Translations under genes and position numbers: made by a program | Assembly: GCA_028023455.1 (NCBI GenBank) | Contig: JAQFVV010000281.1 | Span: 248,001 to 312,000 of the forward strand | Direction: 5' to 3' | Length of the DNA stretch: 64,000 nt | Origin: Epiperipatus broadwayi | Lineage: Eukaryota > Onychophora > Udeonychophora > Euonychophora > Peripatidae | The notes under the pieces: generated by a model | Seen by the model: only the letters and a program-made list of their open reading frames with translations | Told to the model about the DNA's origin: nothing | Database searches by the model: none | Shown here: positions 50,098 through 61,680 of the stretch, one piece after another | How positions within the stretch are numbered: the first letter of the stretch is position 1 | How the letters are laid out: each line of letters starts with the position of its first letter

Positions 50098-50152
50098 TAA
50101 TTACTTCATGCAATAATAATCTATTTTGGATTAATATTGCATGAAGTAATTA
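50098..50152. other. Hairpin (24-bp arms)
   Basis: TAATTACTTCATGCAATAAT pairs with its inverted copy ending GCATGAAGTAATTA around a seven-base loop, with one mismatch. Confidence 0.75.
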
Positions 50153-50506
50153 AAAGGTACATGATTGAGAATACACAAATAAATTGCAGCTGATCTACAT
50201 GCATTACATATCATGGGTTTCATGGGTTACAATATAACAACTCAAGAGAGCATCATAATTGCAAGGAGATAAATCGAGAATAATACAAAAGGAAGATTGC
50301 ATAGATAATCCCATTGGATGACAATAATTATTAGAGTTGTACATAATTGACATAAGGAAGGGAAGTTGTATGTAGTGTTCACTAGATATCAAGATACATT
50401 AAATTACAATGAATTACAGGCAATACAAATTGGGTATAACAACAAAATTATACTAGGGTGGAAATTGCACCGATGGTCAAGAGACATTTTAAACAATTAA
50501 ATGATT

Positions 50507-50551
50507 TTTCTGATTGGGTTATGATGCTTTCAAATTTCACCCAATCAGAAA
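50507..50551. other. Hairpin with CCAATCAGA arms
   Basis: TTTCTGATTGGGT (50507-50519) and ACCCAATCAGAAA (50539-50551) are exact inverted copies around a 19-base loop. The arms hold the CCAAT-box word that also appears in the 66-bp repeats. Confidence 0.75.
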
Positions 50552-53500
50552 CCTTATATTATTAAATTATTGTAAAAGAGCGGGTACAATTAGGAACTCA
50601 TACAAAGACATCTATAGTTAAGCAGGATATAAGATCAACAAAAAAGAGAGTTTTGTTATTTTCGATTTTACATAGTACATCTTTATAAATTTTTTAATAA
50701 CATTATATATATTGTAATGATATATAAATATGTCGTTACATTAATTTAAAATAAAAACTTAAAAGTTCGCAAATAAAAGTAAAAAACTAAGTGCTAAAAT
50801 TAAAATGTTTGTTAAATGTATATACATTCGCACAGATGCCAAACTTTAAAAATATTTAAAAAAAAACAAACAAATAAATAAGTATTTGAACGTACTTTTT
50901 TATAAAAAAAGTACAAGATTTAAAATTAAAAACAGGTATTAATTAATTCTTGTAATCTGTAAATGGAAATGATTGTTTATAAATTGTTTGAAAAGCAAGC
51001 TAGCCTTGGGTTATGGTATAATTAAAATGATCTGATGAAAGATAGATAAGAAAATAAAGAGAAATTAGCTTGACCAATGTAAGCACCAAGCCTTGGCTCG
51101 GATCCTAACGAAAGTGATGGATTAGTGACGTTTTGTTGATTGAATCCATGTGGATAATATAAAAAGGGAAATACAGTTTTTTCTGACAGTTCCAGCATTT
51201 TGTGTTTGAGAGATGTGGTAGGACACACATACCACTCTCTATAAAAAAAAATGAAAAGACTGTGATACCTTGAACCAGCTATTGCCATCTCCAGAACATT
51301 ATCTTCCAAAGGAGGCATCACGGGAATTAAAAACAGAAACCTGGACTCTTCTACCATGAGCTATGAACTTTACAAATTAACAACAACAACAAAAAAAGTA
51401 ATTAAGAACTTTCGTCAATGTTTTTTTAAAGATTCAGCTAATTTAAATTTTAAAATGAACTCTTATTTGATTTTCAAATTAATAATTGATTGTTTAAATT
51501 TATATAGTTAAGTTTTGCTAAAATCATTTCCATTTTATTATTATTATTTGTAGTAATATTTTTTGTAGAAATTATTAAATGCATTACATTTAAGTTGGGT
51601 ATAGACATTGCAGAGATTCGTTAGCGATTGATTATGTTGTGGTTTTCACAGTCGATTAGAATATATAAGTCAATGATATCACTGCAGTGTCTTATGATGA
51701 ACACCAAAGGGTCTCCTGTATTCCCTCAGCAATTGATGTTATCGATTGACTTTGTATTTTGATCGATTGTGTTTAATTTGGATGTTTTTGACCGTGGAAT
51801 TTGTGCAGCCGATCTATACTCAACATTATAAAACAAATTGTATAAAAATAATCTGTGCCAACATATTCAAATGTTAAATTTAAGTCGGGCGTGAATGACT
51901 ATATAGTTTTGTAAAGTTATATTAAGGGAGGGTAATCTTAGGTTATTCATTTCGTAGTTGAATTGGTTCAATGGATTGGATATATTTGTGTAATTGTAGA
52001 TGTAGTATGAGATCCGCTATGGGCAGGATTATATATATATATATATATATATATGCCACACACCTTCTGTTTGCCTATGGATGGGTTTGTAAGACGGCAA
52101 AGGATTGCAGTCCATTCCTATGGAGTTTTATGTTTATTGTTCTACTTGCCAACAGATGTAACATTTCTGTTGGTGGAGAGACAATGTCTTCTCTAATTCT
52201 ACTCACTGATCAGATGTACATTCCTGACAGTATAGTATTTTGTGTTGTCGTATTTTCATGCTACATTGAATACATAAATGTATCAGATGGATTGGCGCCA
52301 GTTTGATTGCAAAATTTGTTGTCTAAGGTTAAATCAGGAAAGAATATTTTCTTTTCAAATGCAGATCTATGTAGTCTATTCATACTCGACTATCTAAATA
52401 AAATATTAAACTCATTGAAACTTAGTTAAATGTAAAATTAAAAGTTAATATAAAAATCTAAAATGTTGAATTTATTCCTCAAAATTTAAATGTTATTTTA
52501 TATGTGTGTAAATAAATATTTTTATGTGTTAATTTCTGGCAATGGCTTTTATTCTTTTATATTTAAGATATAAAATTTATATTTTATTATCTCTGCTACT
52601 CCACTGAGCTAGTGACTTGGGCTAATGATCTGAATATTTAAATAAAGTGGAATCTTAACAGCACGTATCTGCCTACTCTATAAATTTTTCTAGGTTTAAA
52701 TGCCTAGATGGCGCCTTGTAGAGCAGATATCGTAGTTTGCGATTAGATTCGATCTTCATTTTCATTTCGATCGTTATAATATATATAATAAAATGTCTGT
52801 TAATGAAAAACAAAATTGTAATTATAATTAAAATAAACAATCCTTAAATCCGCAGAAGTACTTTCGGTTAATTTCTTAAACCTGGCTCAACTGTATTATG
52901 GCAATTATATTATAACTAGTAGCATCAACACCACATAGTAACTTGTACATTTATATATTTTTGACTGTGCATTTTTGCAATGTAACTTATTCAAGCTGCC
53001 ATCAGAATTGTTTTAGTTACATTATAAAGCATTAATAAATTTAAATAATATTTGGTCATTTAAAAATGAATGGAAAATTATTTAGCATGTGTACATATTT
53101 TTAGTATATATTTTTTTCTTATTGTAATAATCGTCATACATGGTATAATTAGTACATGCTATTTTTGTAATTATTTTGTTTTCTAAACAATAGATATTGC
53201 TATATATGTGATACAAATTAAAAGTTAAAATTGATTTCATTTACATTGAAAAATGCAGAAAAAAATATTTGCAGATAAAACATTTTTTTTATTAATATTG
53301 TAGATATATGGTTAGCTAGAATTGAATGATATTCTCTATTATTTATTTATAGATTATAAATAATATGTAAAGCATATTATTTTTATATGACTGGCTATAT
53401 CCTGGTTCATAAGCTCAATAATTTAAGATAATGCAATGTTCTTGGTATTTTACTCAGCATAATGCATTTATGTATAAATGAGTATGCAGAAAATCCATGA

Positions 53501-53796
53501 ATTGTTTGTTATATTTAGTCAATTTGTAGTTCATTTATTATATATATTTAACATTAAATTATTTAAATAGTAAATGCTATTATAGTAAATGCAATACCCA
53601 CAATAGTCACTGGACCATATTATCATATTGTCTGATGACTATCAGGACTGTGTCTCATTTTCTACAACCGCATTTACTATTTGAATGATCTTTTTAACAT
53701 TATACACATCTATGTATGATTGTGTTATACATACATACATACATATATATATAATCATTAAATGCCTGTATTTTTAAATCATATAATAATAATAAA
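50552..53796. other. Mostly noncoding DNA with scattered GC-richer patches
   Basis: Open segments at 51022-51357 (minus) and 51971-52306 (plus, through an AT repeat) are less AT-rich but lack recognised domains and paired splice sites. Near 51620-51780 the word CGATTG recurs about seven times. Near 52700-52760 there is TAGATGGCGCCTTGTAGAGC. These may be fragments of unidentified dispersed repeats. Confidence 0.35.
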
Positions 53797-53998
53797 AATT
53801 CAAACAAATTATTTTAACACAGTATTCAAAATTAAATAATATATTCTTTCCTAGAAGTACTTTTGATTGTTTAATGGAGAATATTTATCAACCATTAATA
53901 CAAATGGATGATAAAGTTTGTCAGTTAAACAATAGAAAGTACTTAAAATAAAGAATATATTATTTAATTTGGAATACTGTGTTAAATTAATTTGTTTG

Positions 53999-54002
<4 letters not shown>
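53797..54002. mobile_element. Foldback MITE (206 bp, 77-bp arms)
   Basis: 53797-53873 and 53926-54002 are inverted copies sharing AATTCAAACAAATTA, TTTAACACAGTATTC, AAATTAAATAATATATTCTTT and AGTACTTT. The loop is about 52 bp. No coding capacity. Its right end abuts an AT repeat. Confidence 0.85.

Positions 54003-54076
<74 letters not shown>
54002..54076. repeat. (AT)n microsatellite
   Basis: Uninterrupted AT repeat of about 75 bp adjoining the MITE. Confidence 0.95.
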
Positions 54077-54079
<3 letters not shown>

Positions 54080-56928
54080 GCCATTACAATTTAGTCAGTA
54101 GCTAAATTTGTAGTAATGTGCAAAAAAGAAAATGCTGAACAAAAATCATCATCACATTTTTATAAAAAAAAATGAAGTTGTAAGGTATCCAAGTTTAAAC
54201 CCTACAAGATCCAGTTCTACAAGCTTAAGACAGAAAGAGAGTGGAGCAACAGTTATATTCGTTATTTGTTTGTGTGTTAATAAATCTCAAAAAGAGTGGT
54301 ACACACATAATCGAGTTATAACACACACACATATATATAGGCAGTGTGTGTTATAAAAGCTATTTAGTTAGTCACTTTTAAATCACACATATTAAACTTT
54401 CTTTAAAACTAACCCATGCTTGATCAATTCTAATATCTTATTCTGTTTCTATTTTACTTTTCTATAATTGTAATTTGGATTTAAAAGCTAAGGATTTAAT
54501 TTTAAATATTAAGGTTAGAATTACTAAGCTAGCATTCAGATTATTTTAATATGTCAGTTTATATATGATTTGAATGAGAAAGTGTGTGTGTATCACATAA
54601 ATATATCAACATTTATTAAATATTGAAAGAAAAAGAAGGGTTAAATCTATTAAATTATTTTTGTTTTTACTCAACAATTTTTTTTGTATTATAAATGATT
54701 GTTTGTCATTTTGGAGTTTAAGCTTGGTGAGAACTCTAATTTTAAAAGTGTCTCATCTTAAGATCAAAAGAAAGAAGCTCAAAATTTGAGATGTTACATA
54801 GGTGTAAAAAAGGATTAAGTCTATTTTTTCCTTCGAAACAAAAGTTTGTCTAAAAAGTGGGATAGTGAGATTTTTCATACTATTCAGCTAAAAAAACAAT
54901 TTGGTTGAAAATAAGTTATAAATCTAATTAAAAGAGGTGGTCAAAAATAGAAAAAATTGGATATAACAGCAGTCTGGAAAATCAGTTGTTATATTATAGA
55001 GACTTTTAAAAATATTGAAGAGAAAAGACAAGCGTTTCAACTCTACCAAAATTCCCAATTTCAAGTCATTTTTTTATATATTGAATTTTGGAGGTTAAAG
55101 ATATAAGAATGGTGAAGTAGAACATTTTTTATATGTGTCTCATCTTTTACATGACCATTGCGGAGCCGCAGATCATATAGGAAAGAAAAGATGTCTTGTC
55201 TGAAAAATAATATTCTACACCTTTCAACTGACTAAGAGAGATAAAATGTTTTAAATAGAAAGAAGAAAGCAATCACCTGCATTCGAAGGAGATCAGAAAA
55301 ATGGTTTAATCTACTGATAAATATTAATCATCAAAGCCAATTAATTATCCAGTGATTGAGTTTAAACCTAGGAAAAATTATAAATGTGAAGACAACTGCT
55401 ATATTTCATCCACTATGAGAATTGTTCTGAACAGGAAAAATTTAAAATTAATATAAGGATTTCTAAATAGGCCACTAAAGCAAATAACCGTATTAGAATC
55501 ATCATCATCTTCAAGAAAGAGATTGTTCCAAAGAAAATGTAAATTGTTGCTGCAAAGGTATAAATATGTAACAGGACAAGTTTGAACCCTTGAAAGTTTG
55601 CCACAAAACAAAGGATCAGTAATATGACTTTTTATATCTATTTTCTTTATGATATCAGAGTCTTAATAAAATTTTAGCAATAAAGTGGTATATTTTATTT
55701 AAAGAACTTTTAAAGACAATTCAGATCGATTAAAACCAAGAATTTCTTACTAATGATAACCTTGAGCTTCATAAATTATTTTGAATGTACCAAAATTATG
55801 ATTGTTTATTAATTTACAGTTATGAAATATTAATGTGTAAAATAATTTTTTTTTGTATTATTATTTTGGTTTTAAATAATATTTTGGTTTTTACGGGGAT
55901 AAACACATACATAATATAATAATACTTGTTGCATATATGTAATTGTGTGTGAATGTAAAATAATAGTTAGAGATATTAGATTTTTGTTTTAAGTTAAAGT
56001 ATAGCATTTCAGAGGGTAGAAGGGAGGGGGAGAAAAATAATTTAAAACTTGTTCTGGAAATCTTGCTCTTTCACTTCTACTAACATTTTTTTTTATCATT
56101 CTGCTTTACATGTTAGATTATAAAGTATGTGTGCCAATGAGTGAATATTTTTTTTTTTATGAAATACTTTTCTTGTGGATGGAAAATTTTAACAAATCGG
56201 TTACCCAATTTAATATACATTACATCTTTTATGGGAAAGGGGAAAGAACTGGAAATTAATCGGAAGATTGCAATATAATCAATTATTGTTATTATCCATA
56301 TAAATTTTCATGTATGTCTAGAAACTTTTATGTATATGTTAGAAATGCAGTAATAAATATTAGTTTATGTTATTAAACGAGGCGTATATATTTCATTAAG
56401 AGAAGTCTTTATTAAGTGTGATCATTCATCATCAAGGTGAATATTAGCTATTTAAGTTCCAATTAGATATACTAAAATTAAGCAATAATTATGAATTTCT
56501 TTATAAAAATTAGGTTTAGGATTAGGCTTAGTCCTAAAGCTGTGGTTGAAACCATTATTGTTATCATTATCATCATCATCATCAACGTTTTAATTAAATA
56601 GCTAGTTAAATGTTTAAAGGCCATAAATAAATATTGATTTAGTGATTTCTGAATAATTATCATAACTACCATCCCATCATCTATTTCATGCAAGGATGAG
56701 TGAATTGCCATCCTAAATTAATAATATAATCTGAGCTAGTAAATCTTGTAAAAAAATATTGAAACACATTTATTATGTTAAGATCTAAGAAATGATTTCT
56801 GTCTAATGAATTTTATATACTCTGCTTTAGCTTAAGGATGTTTTATGCTTACCTAAAAATCAGTGCGTACAGTGATGTGGCTCTAAAAAGCAAAGTCCTC
56901 TATTTTTATTAGAAATAAAGTACCAAAA
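54077..56928. other. AT-rich noncoding DNA
   Basis: A 74-codon frame at 54132-54356 includes a less biased Ser/Arg stretch (NPTRSSSTSLRQKESG) but no splice pair or known domain. Two overlapping minus frames at 55399-55611 are unremarkable. ATC/CAT trinucleotide runs occur near 55500 and 56565. Confidence 0.35.
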
Positions 56929-57014
56929 AGGGATTCAAACCCGGTACATGTGAAAAGGTTATAAGATATAATTATGTCTAGATTCAGATAATCTAGTGTC
57001 GCCCTGCTAGACCA
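56929..57014 (-). repeat. tRNA-like SINE head (internal pol III promoter boxes)
   Basis: On the minus strand TGGTCTAGCAGG (57014-57003) fits the A-box consensus TRGYNNARNNGG, and GGTTTGAATCC (56941-56931) fits the B box with one change. Between them CTAGATT-ATCTG-AATCTAG forms a perfect seven-pair anticodon-like arm. The box spacing is about 30 bases longer than in a normal tRNA and a proper acceptor stem is missing, so this is not a functional tRNA gene. A tRNA-derived SINE is the likely explanation; its 3' end was not found. Confidence 0.45.
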
Positions 57015-57488
57015 TATTCACTTGTTATTTGTTTAAATATGCACTTGACATCAAATCAAGAAATGAAAGGGGATAAAATCTACTGTCTGTATACCTGAAA
57101 AGATATTTTATTGAGTTACCAGTATACTCTCCCACTTGATGTTATTTCCTGAGTTATAGTGATGGTTCTTAATAATTTGTTTATAATTATTGATATGATG
57201 ATATCTTTAGAAATATTATTATAGAAATATGTTTTATTTAATCAAATGACCCTTAATATGATTGATAACTCAGTCTGATCTTTTGTTAATAGCTTATGCT
57301 CAGCAAATTGCATATTTTAATTCTTTTCTCTTTGATATAAAAATAAAAGCTGCAATTCTTTTTCGTTTATTAGGCTAAATAATATATATTATAATCCTTT
57401 TGATCAGTTTATTTATGTTACAAGGAATATTTGGATTTTTGATATTTTAATATACAATTGAATTTCTCATTGATCATATTTATTATGT

Positions 57489-57491
<3 letters not shown>

Positions 57492-57570
<79 letters not shown>
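57492..57570. repeat. (AT)n microsatellite serving as pre-acceptor tract
   Basis: About 78 bp of AT repeat ending in AATTTAG, the acceptor of the 57576 exon candidate. The 3699 exon also has an AT run right before its acceptor. Confidence 0.95.
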
Positions 57571-57573
<3 letters not shown>

Positions 57574-57575
57574 AG

Positions 57576-57611
57576 TTGAAATTACAACAAGCACAGAAAC
57601 ACCTACAACAA
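57576..57611 (+). CDS. Candidate 36-nt exon: Thr/Ser/Pro-rich linker, phase 1-1
   Basis: Bounded by ATAATTTAG and a consensus donor AA|GTAAGTATG. The frame enters with two bases and leaves with one, so it is a symmetric phase 1-1 exon of 12 codons encoding EITTSTETPTT. Such Thr/Pro linkers join modules of secreted or membrane proteins and are often O-glycosylated. The phase class equals that of the 3699-4100 exon, so both could belong to one gene, although 53 kb separates them. The short length limits confidence; the donor is the strongest evidence. Confidence 0.5.
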
Positions 57612-58621
57612 GTAAGTATGATATTTTTTATGTTTATAATATAGCATACTTATATATATAAATAAATGAATAAATAGAAAGTTGGATAAACAGATAGATG
57701 GACAGACTTATGGATAAATGTAAATATAAATATTTGAAATGAAGATTTTTAGGGATAAAAACATATATAAGACATATTATCTAAGTTCATTTCTGTATAT
57801 TGGAACAAGGACTATTACTAAAAAAAATTGTAAAGGACTGCAAGCTAAAGAAATATATTAATAAAGATATTTTTTACAAACGTGAGCAGAGATCAAGCTG
57901 ATATTCAGTGAGAAACTTAAATTTATATCATATTATTTTCATAGGATAGACTTTTAATCTTGGTTTGCATGTTATAAACTTTTCTCGTCAATATCTTTTT
58001 GATAGCAAAACAGTTTTATCTTCATGATGATTAATACAATCTTTTCAAATGCTACTATAATACTGTTTTTATACATATATGTGTTAAATTAAAGAATTTC
58101 ATAGTCTTAAAAAACATTGAAATTATGCCTTTTCTAAGCAGTAAGATAAATAAAAAATTCAGCTATAGTGTAGCTAGGCAACCATCACATATAATTAATC
58201 AAATATATACAAAATTCTATTGTTAATTATTAGATTGTATTATTTAATTTGACTATTATTTAATTGGTAATTGCCTAATTAATGTATAGTTGAAAATTTA
58301 ACTTAATACATGGAAGAACTTTCATTATAAATTTAATATATGTATATGTTGATAAATAATAAAGTCTGATGATATATATTTGAACAGAAAATAAATGAAT
58401 CTTTCAAAGAATTATATATTGTATATAGCTTTTTTATGCCATAAAACTCATTGGAAATTCGGTTTCATATTGATAAATAAAAAATACTAGCAATTAAAAA
58501 TAAAACAAAAATTCATATAACACTACGATATTAGCCAAAACAACAATATTTTACTAAAATTCTTCCACAACCATGGATTTATCTATTAATTTAAGAAGGA
58601 CTTACTTGATGTTTTTTCTTA
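57612..58621. other. AT-rich intron-like DNA
   Basis: No exon or organised repeat beyond a short GATAGATGGACAGA run near 57693. Confidence 0.4.
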
Positions 58622-59568
58622 GAGACGAAAGTTTATTCATAAAAAAACAGGTACAAATATAATTTAAAAAAAGGTTTACAAAGTGGTAATTACATGATAA
58701 AATAAAATTTAGAAGCATGATGACAGGGGAAGGATACGTAAAAAAGGGAAAGGGATGTGAACATTGTGTTTAGCCCAGGCCAAGAATAGCTTTGGTTGCA
58801 AGTCTGAGATGCATGTCCTCATTGAGTGAGCAAGCACATGGGTCACAAGCACTGATGTGAATGAGTCCTGTGACAGAGGCAGAGTAAGTGGGAGTTTGAG
58901 GATGGCCCAGGTATCTGTAAGGAGTGGAGGTGGGGCTAGATTGGTATCTTTAGTTTTGAGAAAGTGAGTTAGGTCCAATAGTTTTTGATTCACTGAGTGT
59001 ACTCTCTGGTCAAAAATAATAGCACATTGGAGCAGCCGGAGTGCATAGATGAGAAAATCTGAAAGTCTGATAGTTGCAAAGACCCCTGTTTTGATGGCTT
59101 TTGGAGATTGAAGATGGGTGTTCTTGTGTGAGGAAAGGCAGGAGTTGATGACATGTCTAACTCCAAGCAAAAAGGAACATTTGAGTAAGAAGAGTTAAAG
59201 GGTTTCATTGTCAGTTTTACAGAGAGGGCATAGGCAGGAGATCTTGGACAAACCCCTATGGTTGACCAAAACATGATTAGTGGGAAGAGAGTGAAGATTG
59301 ATTTTGAGGAGGAAATCAAGGAATTTTGCTTCAAGGGACCATCTTTTGAATTGGAAGATTAATTGAGTATTGGTAAGTTTGAGGAAAGTAGGAGAGACAA
59401 TGGAGGCATCTATAGTCCAATTGAAAACCTCACAGTACTTCAATTTGTCTTGGATTGAACGTAAAGCAAAGTCAGTTTTTTGTAGGATGTTGGCGATGAG
59501 TGAGGTCCATGACCTGTGCCTGCCATCAGGAGAAGTAATGTCAGTGGGAGTAATAATGATGTCTTACT
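58622..59568 (-). mobile_element. 5'-truncated LINE (non-LTR retrotransposon) 3' end
   Basis: The minus strand carries the last part of a reverse-transcriptase ORF (59568-58709), then an 87-bp 3' UTR with an ATGAATAAAC polyadenylation-like signal near 58640. There is no reverse transcriptase catalytic core upstream, so the copy is 5'-truncated, as usual for LINEs. The block is clearly less AT-rich than its flanks. The end has AAAAAACATCAAG rather than a long poly(A). Confidence 0.75.
58709..59568 (-). pseudogene. LINE ORF2 C-terminal region with zf-RVT-like motif, one nonsense codon
   Basis: One minus-strand frame is open for about 287 codons except for a single TAA at 59195-59197. It contains LLKINLHSLPTNHVLVNHRG, then CPLCKTDNETL, and after the stop LLKCSF. 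This is the CPLC-x(n)-ET-x-x-H-L-x-x-x-C arrangement of the zinc-finger-like region that follows reverse transcriptase in many non-LTR elements (Pfam zf-RVT class). The nonsense codon falls just before the residues where His-Leu is expected. The start DIIITPTDITSPDGRH follows a stop at the truncation point. The C-terminal third is hydrophobic/His-rich as in such ORFs. Family assignment beyond LINE is not possible by eye. Confidence 0.75.
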
Positions 59569-61529
59569 TTTTAAAAGATAAAATCATTGTTGTGAAATAA
59601 TTTTAGTAAAATTGTGTTGGTTTGGCTAGTATCGTAGTGTTATATCAATTTCTATGTTGTTTACATGAGTATATGTAATATTTTAACTGCCTTTAGTAAT
59701 AGTAAAATATTTAAAATAAAAAATAATTATTTATATTAATACATGTAATAGTTTAACCATCCTTAGTAATATTAAAATAAGTTCATATCCAATATTTATT
59801 TAGACCAAGTATATATTGTCAATATTTCGGTACTTTCTATCACGAATTTTTGAGCATTATAAAAATCAGTAAACAAAATTTTCAGCTTGTGTTGATATAT
59901 ATATATTTCAAATATAGTTGTCTATAATATTTATATATATATATATATATATATTGTAACCTCAATAAAATTAATATTGTGTGTTTTCTAACTAAATACC
60001 TCGATGGCCTTATAGTTGGGTGTTCATTTTTATAACCTCAATAATTAAAAAATATGCTATCGAATAACTTTTCAGTTAATAATAATCATCGCTCTTTCTC
60101 CCTAATTTATAGAAATATTTCAAACAAAACTCTAACAAGTTCTGATTGTTGGGCAAATATCTTTTACACAATATCTTTGGTTGGACTGAGACTCTTACAA
60201 ATAACAATAAGGACTATAAGTAGACTAAGCTCAGTAGTCGGTTACATTTAAAGAATTTGCTAAAGAGATATACAGTTAAGACCAAGGAAGAGCTTAACTC
60301 TAATAATATAAATTACTCTAAATAAAGCATATAATTTTGGGAAGAGATAACCACTCAATCATTCCCTCATAAATAATTTAGAATACAGTAAATTTCCACC
60401 TTCATCTCAATCAAAATCTCTGAGCTATGAATATTTGCACTTTCCAAAAGTATTCTTCAATAGACTCTTGTAATTAACAAACTCTAGTGTATGGTTTAAT
60501 ATTATCCCTTAATATGATCGAACAGCAATGAGCCTTTTATGTAATGCAAAATAAAAATCTCAGGGTTTTCTTTCTGGTATTTTATCAAATATTTTAATGG
60601 TAGAGTGTTGCAAGGCAAATGACTGACATTCTAGCAGGCTTTAAGTACATATGCTTCCTAACAAGCTAATGCATCTGATTAATGTCATAATAATAGTCAT
60701 ATAGATTACCAAAGAAAATGCTTAATTTATAGAACAACTATCTAATAAAAAAAATCATGTAAATAAATTCAGAATATTTACAGCCTTTTACCTAGAATGG
60801 TATTCAACTAATAAAGGGAAAAGGGTACATTTCATTTCCCTCTCTTATCCTAAACAACACAGATAAAATACCTCATTTACAATGTTTAAACTCTGATAAT
60901 AAGTTAATACTGTGCAGTCTGAATTATGAATGGATATATCCATTGCAATAATTAAATGAACAGTTGTCAACTTAAAATGTTAATTAAAACAAATTGATAT
61001 CTTTTTTTTTTATTATTAATTATTAGTAACTTTTGGATCATGAGAATTATAATTATATGATCTGAAAATATACATTTTATTAACTTTTTGTGGGTTTGTG
61101 GAACCAAAGAGAAGAGTTTCACACAGAAAAATACTCAAAACTACATTTTAATAAATTTTAAAAATACATTTATTACATTAGACATAACAAAATATTCACA
61201 GGACACTAATTTAAACACAGCTTACACATCATAGCTACCTTTACATTTTAATTTCGTAATTAAATTTTCTGATCTGAAAAGGTAGGGGAAAGAGAGAAAA
61301 GAATTAATTCTATTGTCATGGCTTCTAGTTTGAAGGTGTTAAAAAATCTAAAGAAATTAAAAAAATTCAACCACTGGCTGGGAACATGATCAGATAAAAG
61401 GACAATAGAAAAAGGACTATAAATAAGAGACAAACATATAGATTAAAGGGATTATTAATTTGTTATAACAGAAGATAACTTTTTTTGAAAATAAAAATGT
61501 TAGAAGGCTAAACAACTAAAATCCCAACC
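59569..61529. other. AT-rich noncoding DNA
   Basis: A (TA)n run at about 59930-59955 is followed by TGTAACCTCAATAA, and TATAACCTCAATAA recurs about 75 bases later. The 65-codon frame at 60054-60251 is Ser/Asn/Ile-rich with no domain. No other structure seen. Confidence 0.4.
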
Positions 61530-61680
61530 GGTACATTAGCTGATTTCTGGATTTCATCACCAATAAACCACCGAAGAGAAAGCGAAGTTAAGCCGGAGGA
61601 CAAAATGTGTTACTGTGAATCAACTCCCAAAGAATCCCAAGGAATGTGTATGGACACTGATCGATCAGGGTAATATAAAC
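61530..61680. other. GC-richer island with competing open frames
   Basis: Unusually balanced base composition. On the + strand one frame is open (IPTGTLADFWISSPIN, then KMCYCESTPKESQGMC) to a TAA within TCAGG|GTAATA, a possible donor. On the minus strand a frame reading HIPWDSLGVDSQ, with one stop, looks equally protein-like. I cannot decide between a short exon and a fragment of mobile DNA. Confidence 0.3.

Noticed and set aside
51022-51357. 111-codon minus-strand frame with less AT-rich composition
   Set aside because: No recognised domain, an internal acceptor-like T run, and no convincing donor; noted only as a possible repeat fragment.
51971-52306. 111-codon + frame across an AT repeat
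   Set aside because: Reads through a microsatellite (IYIYI) and has no domain or splice support.
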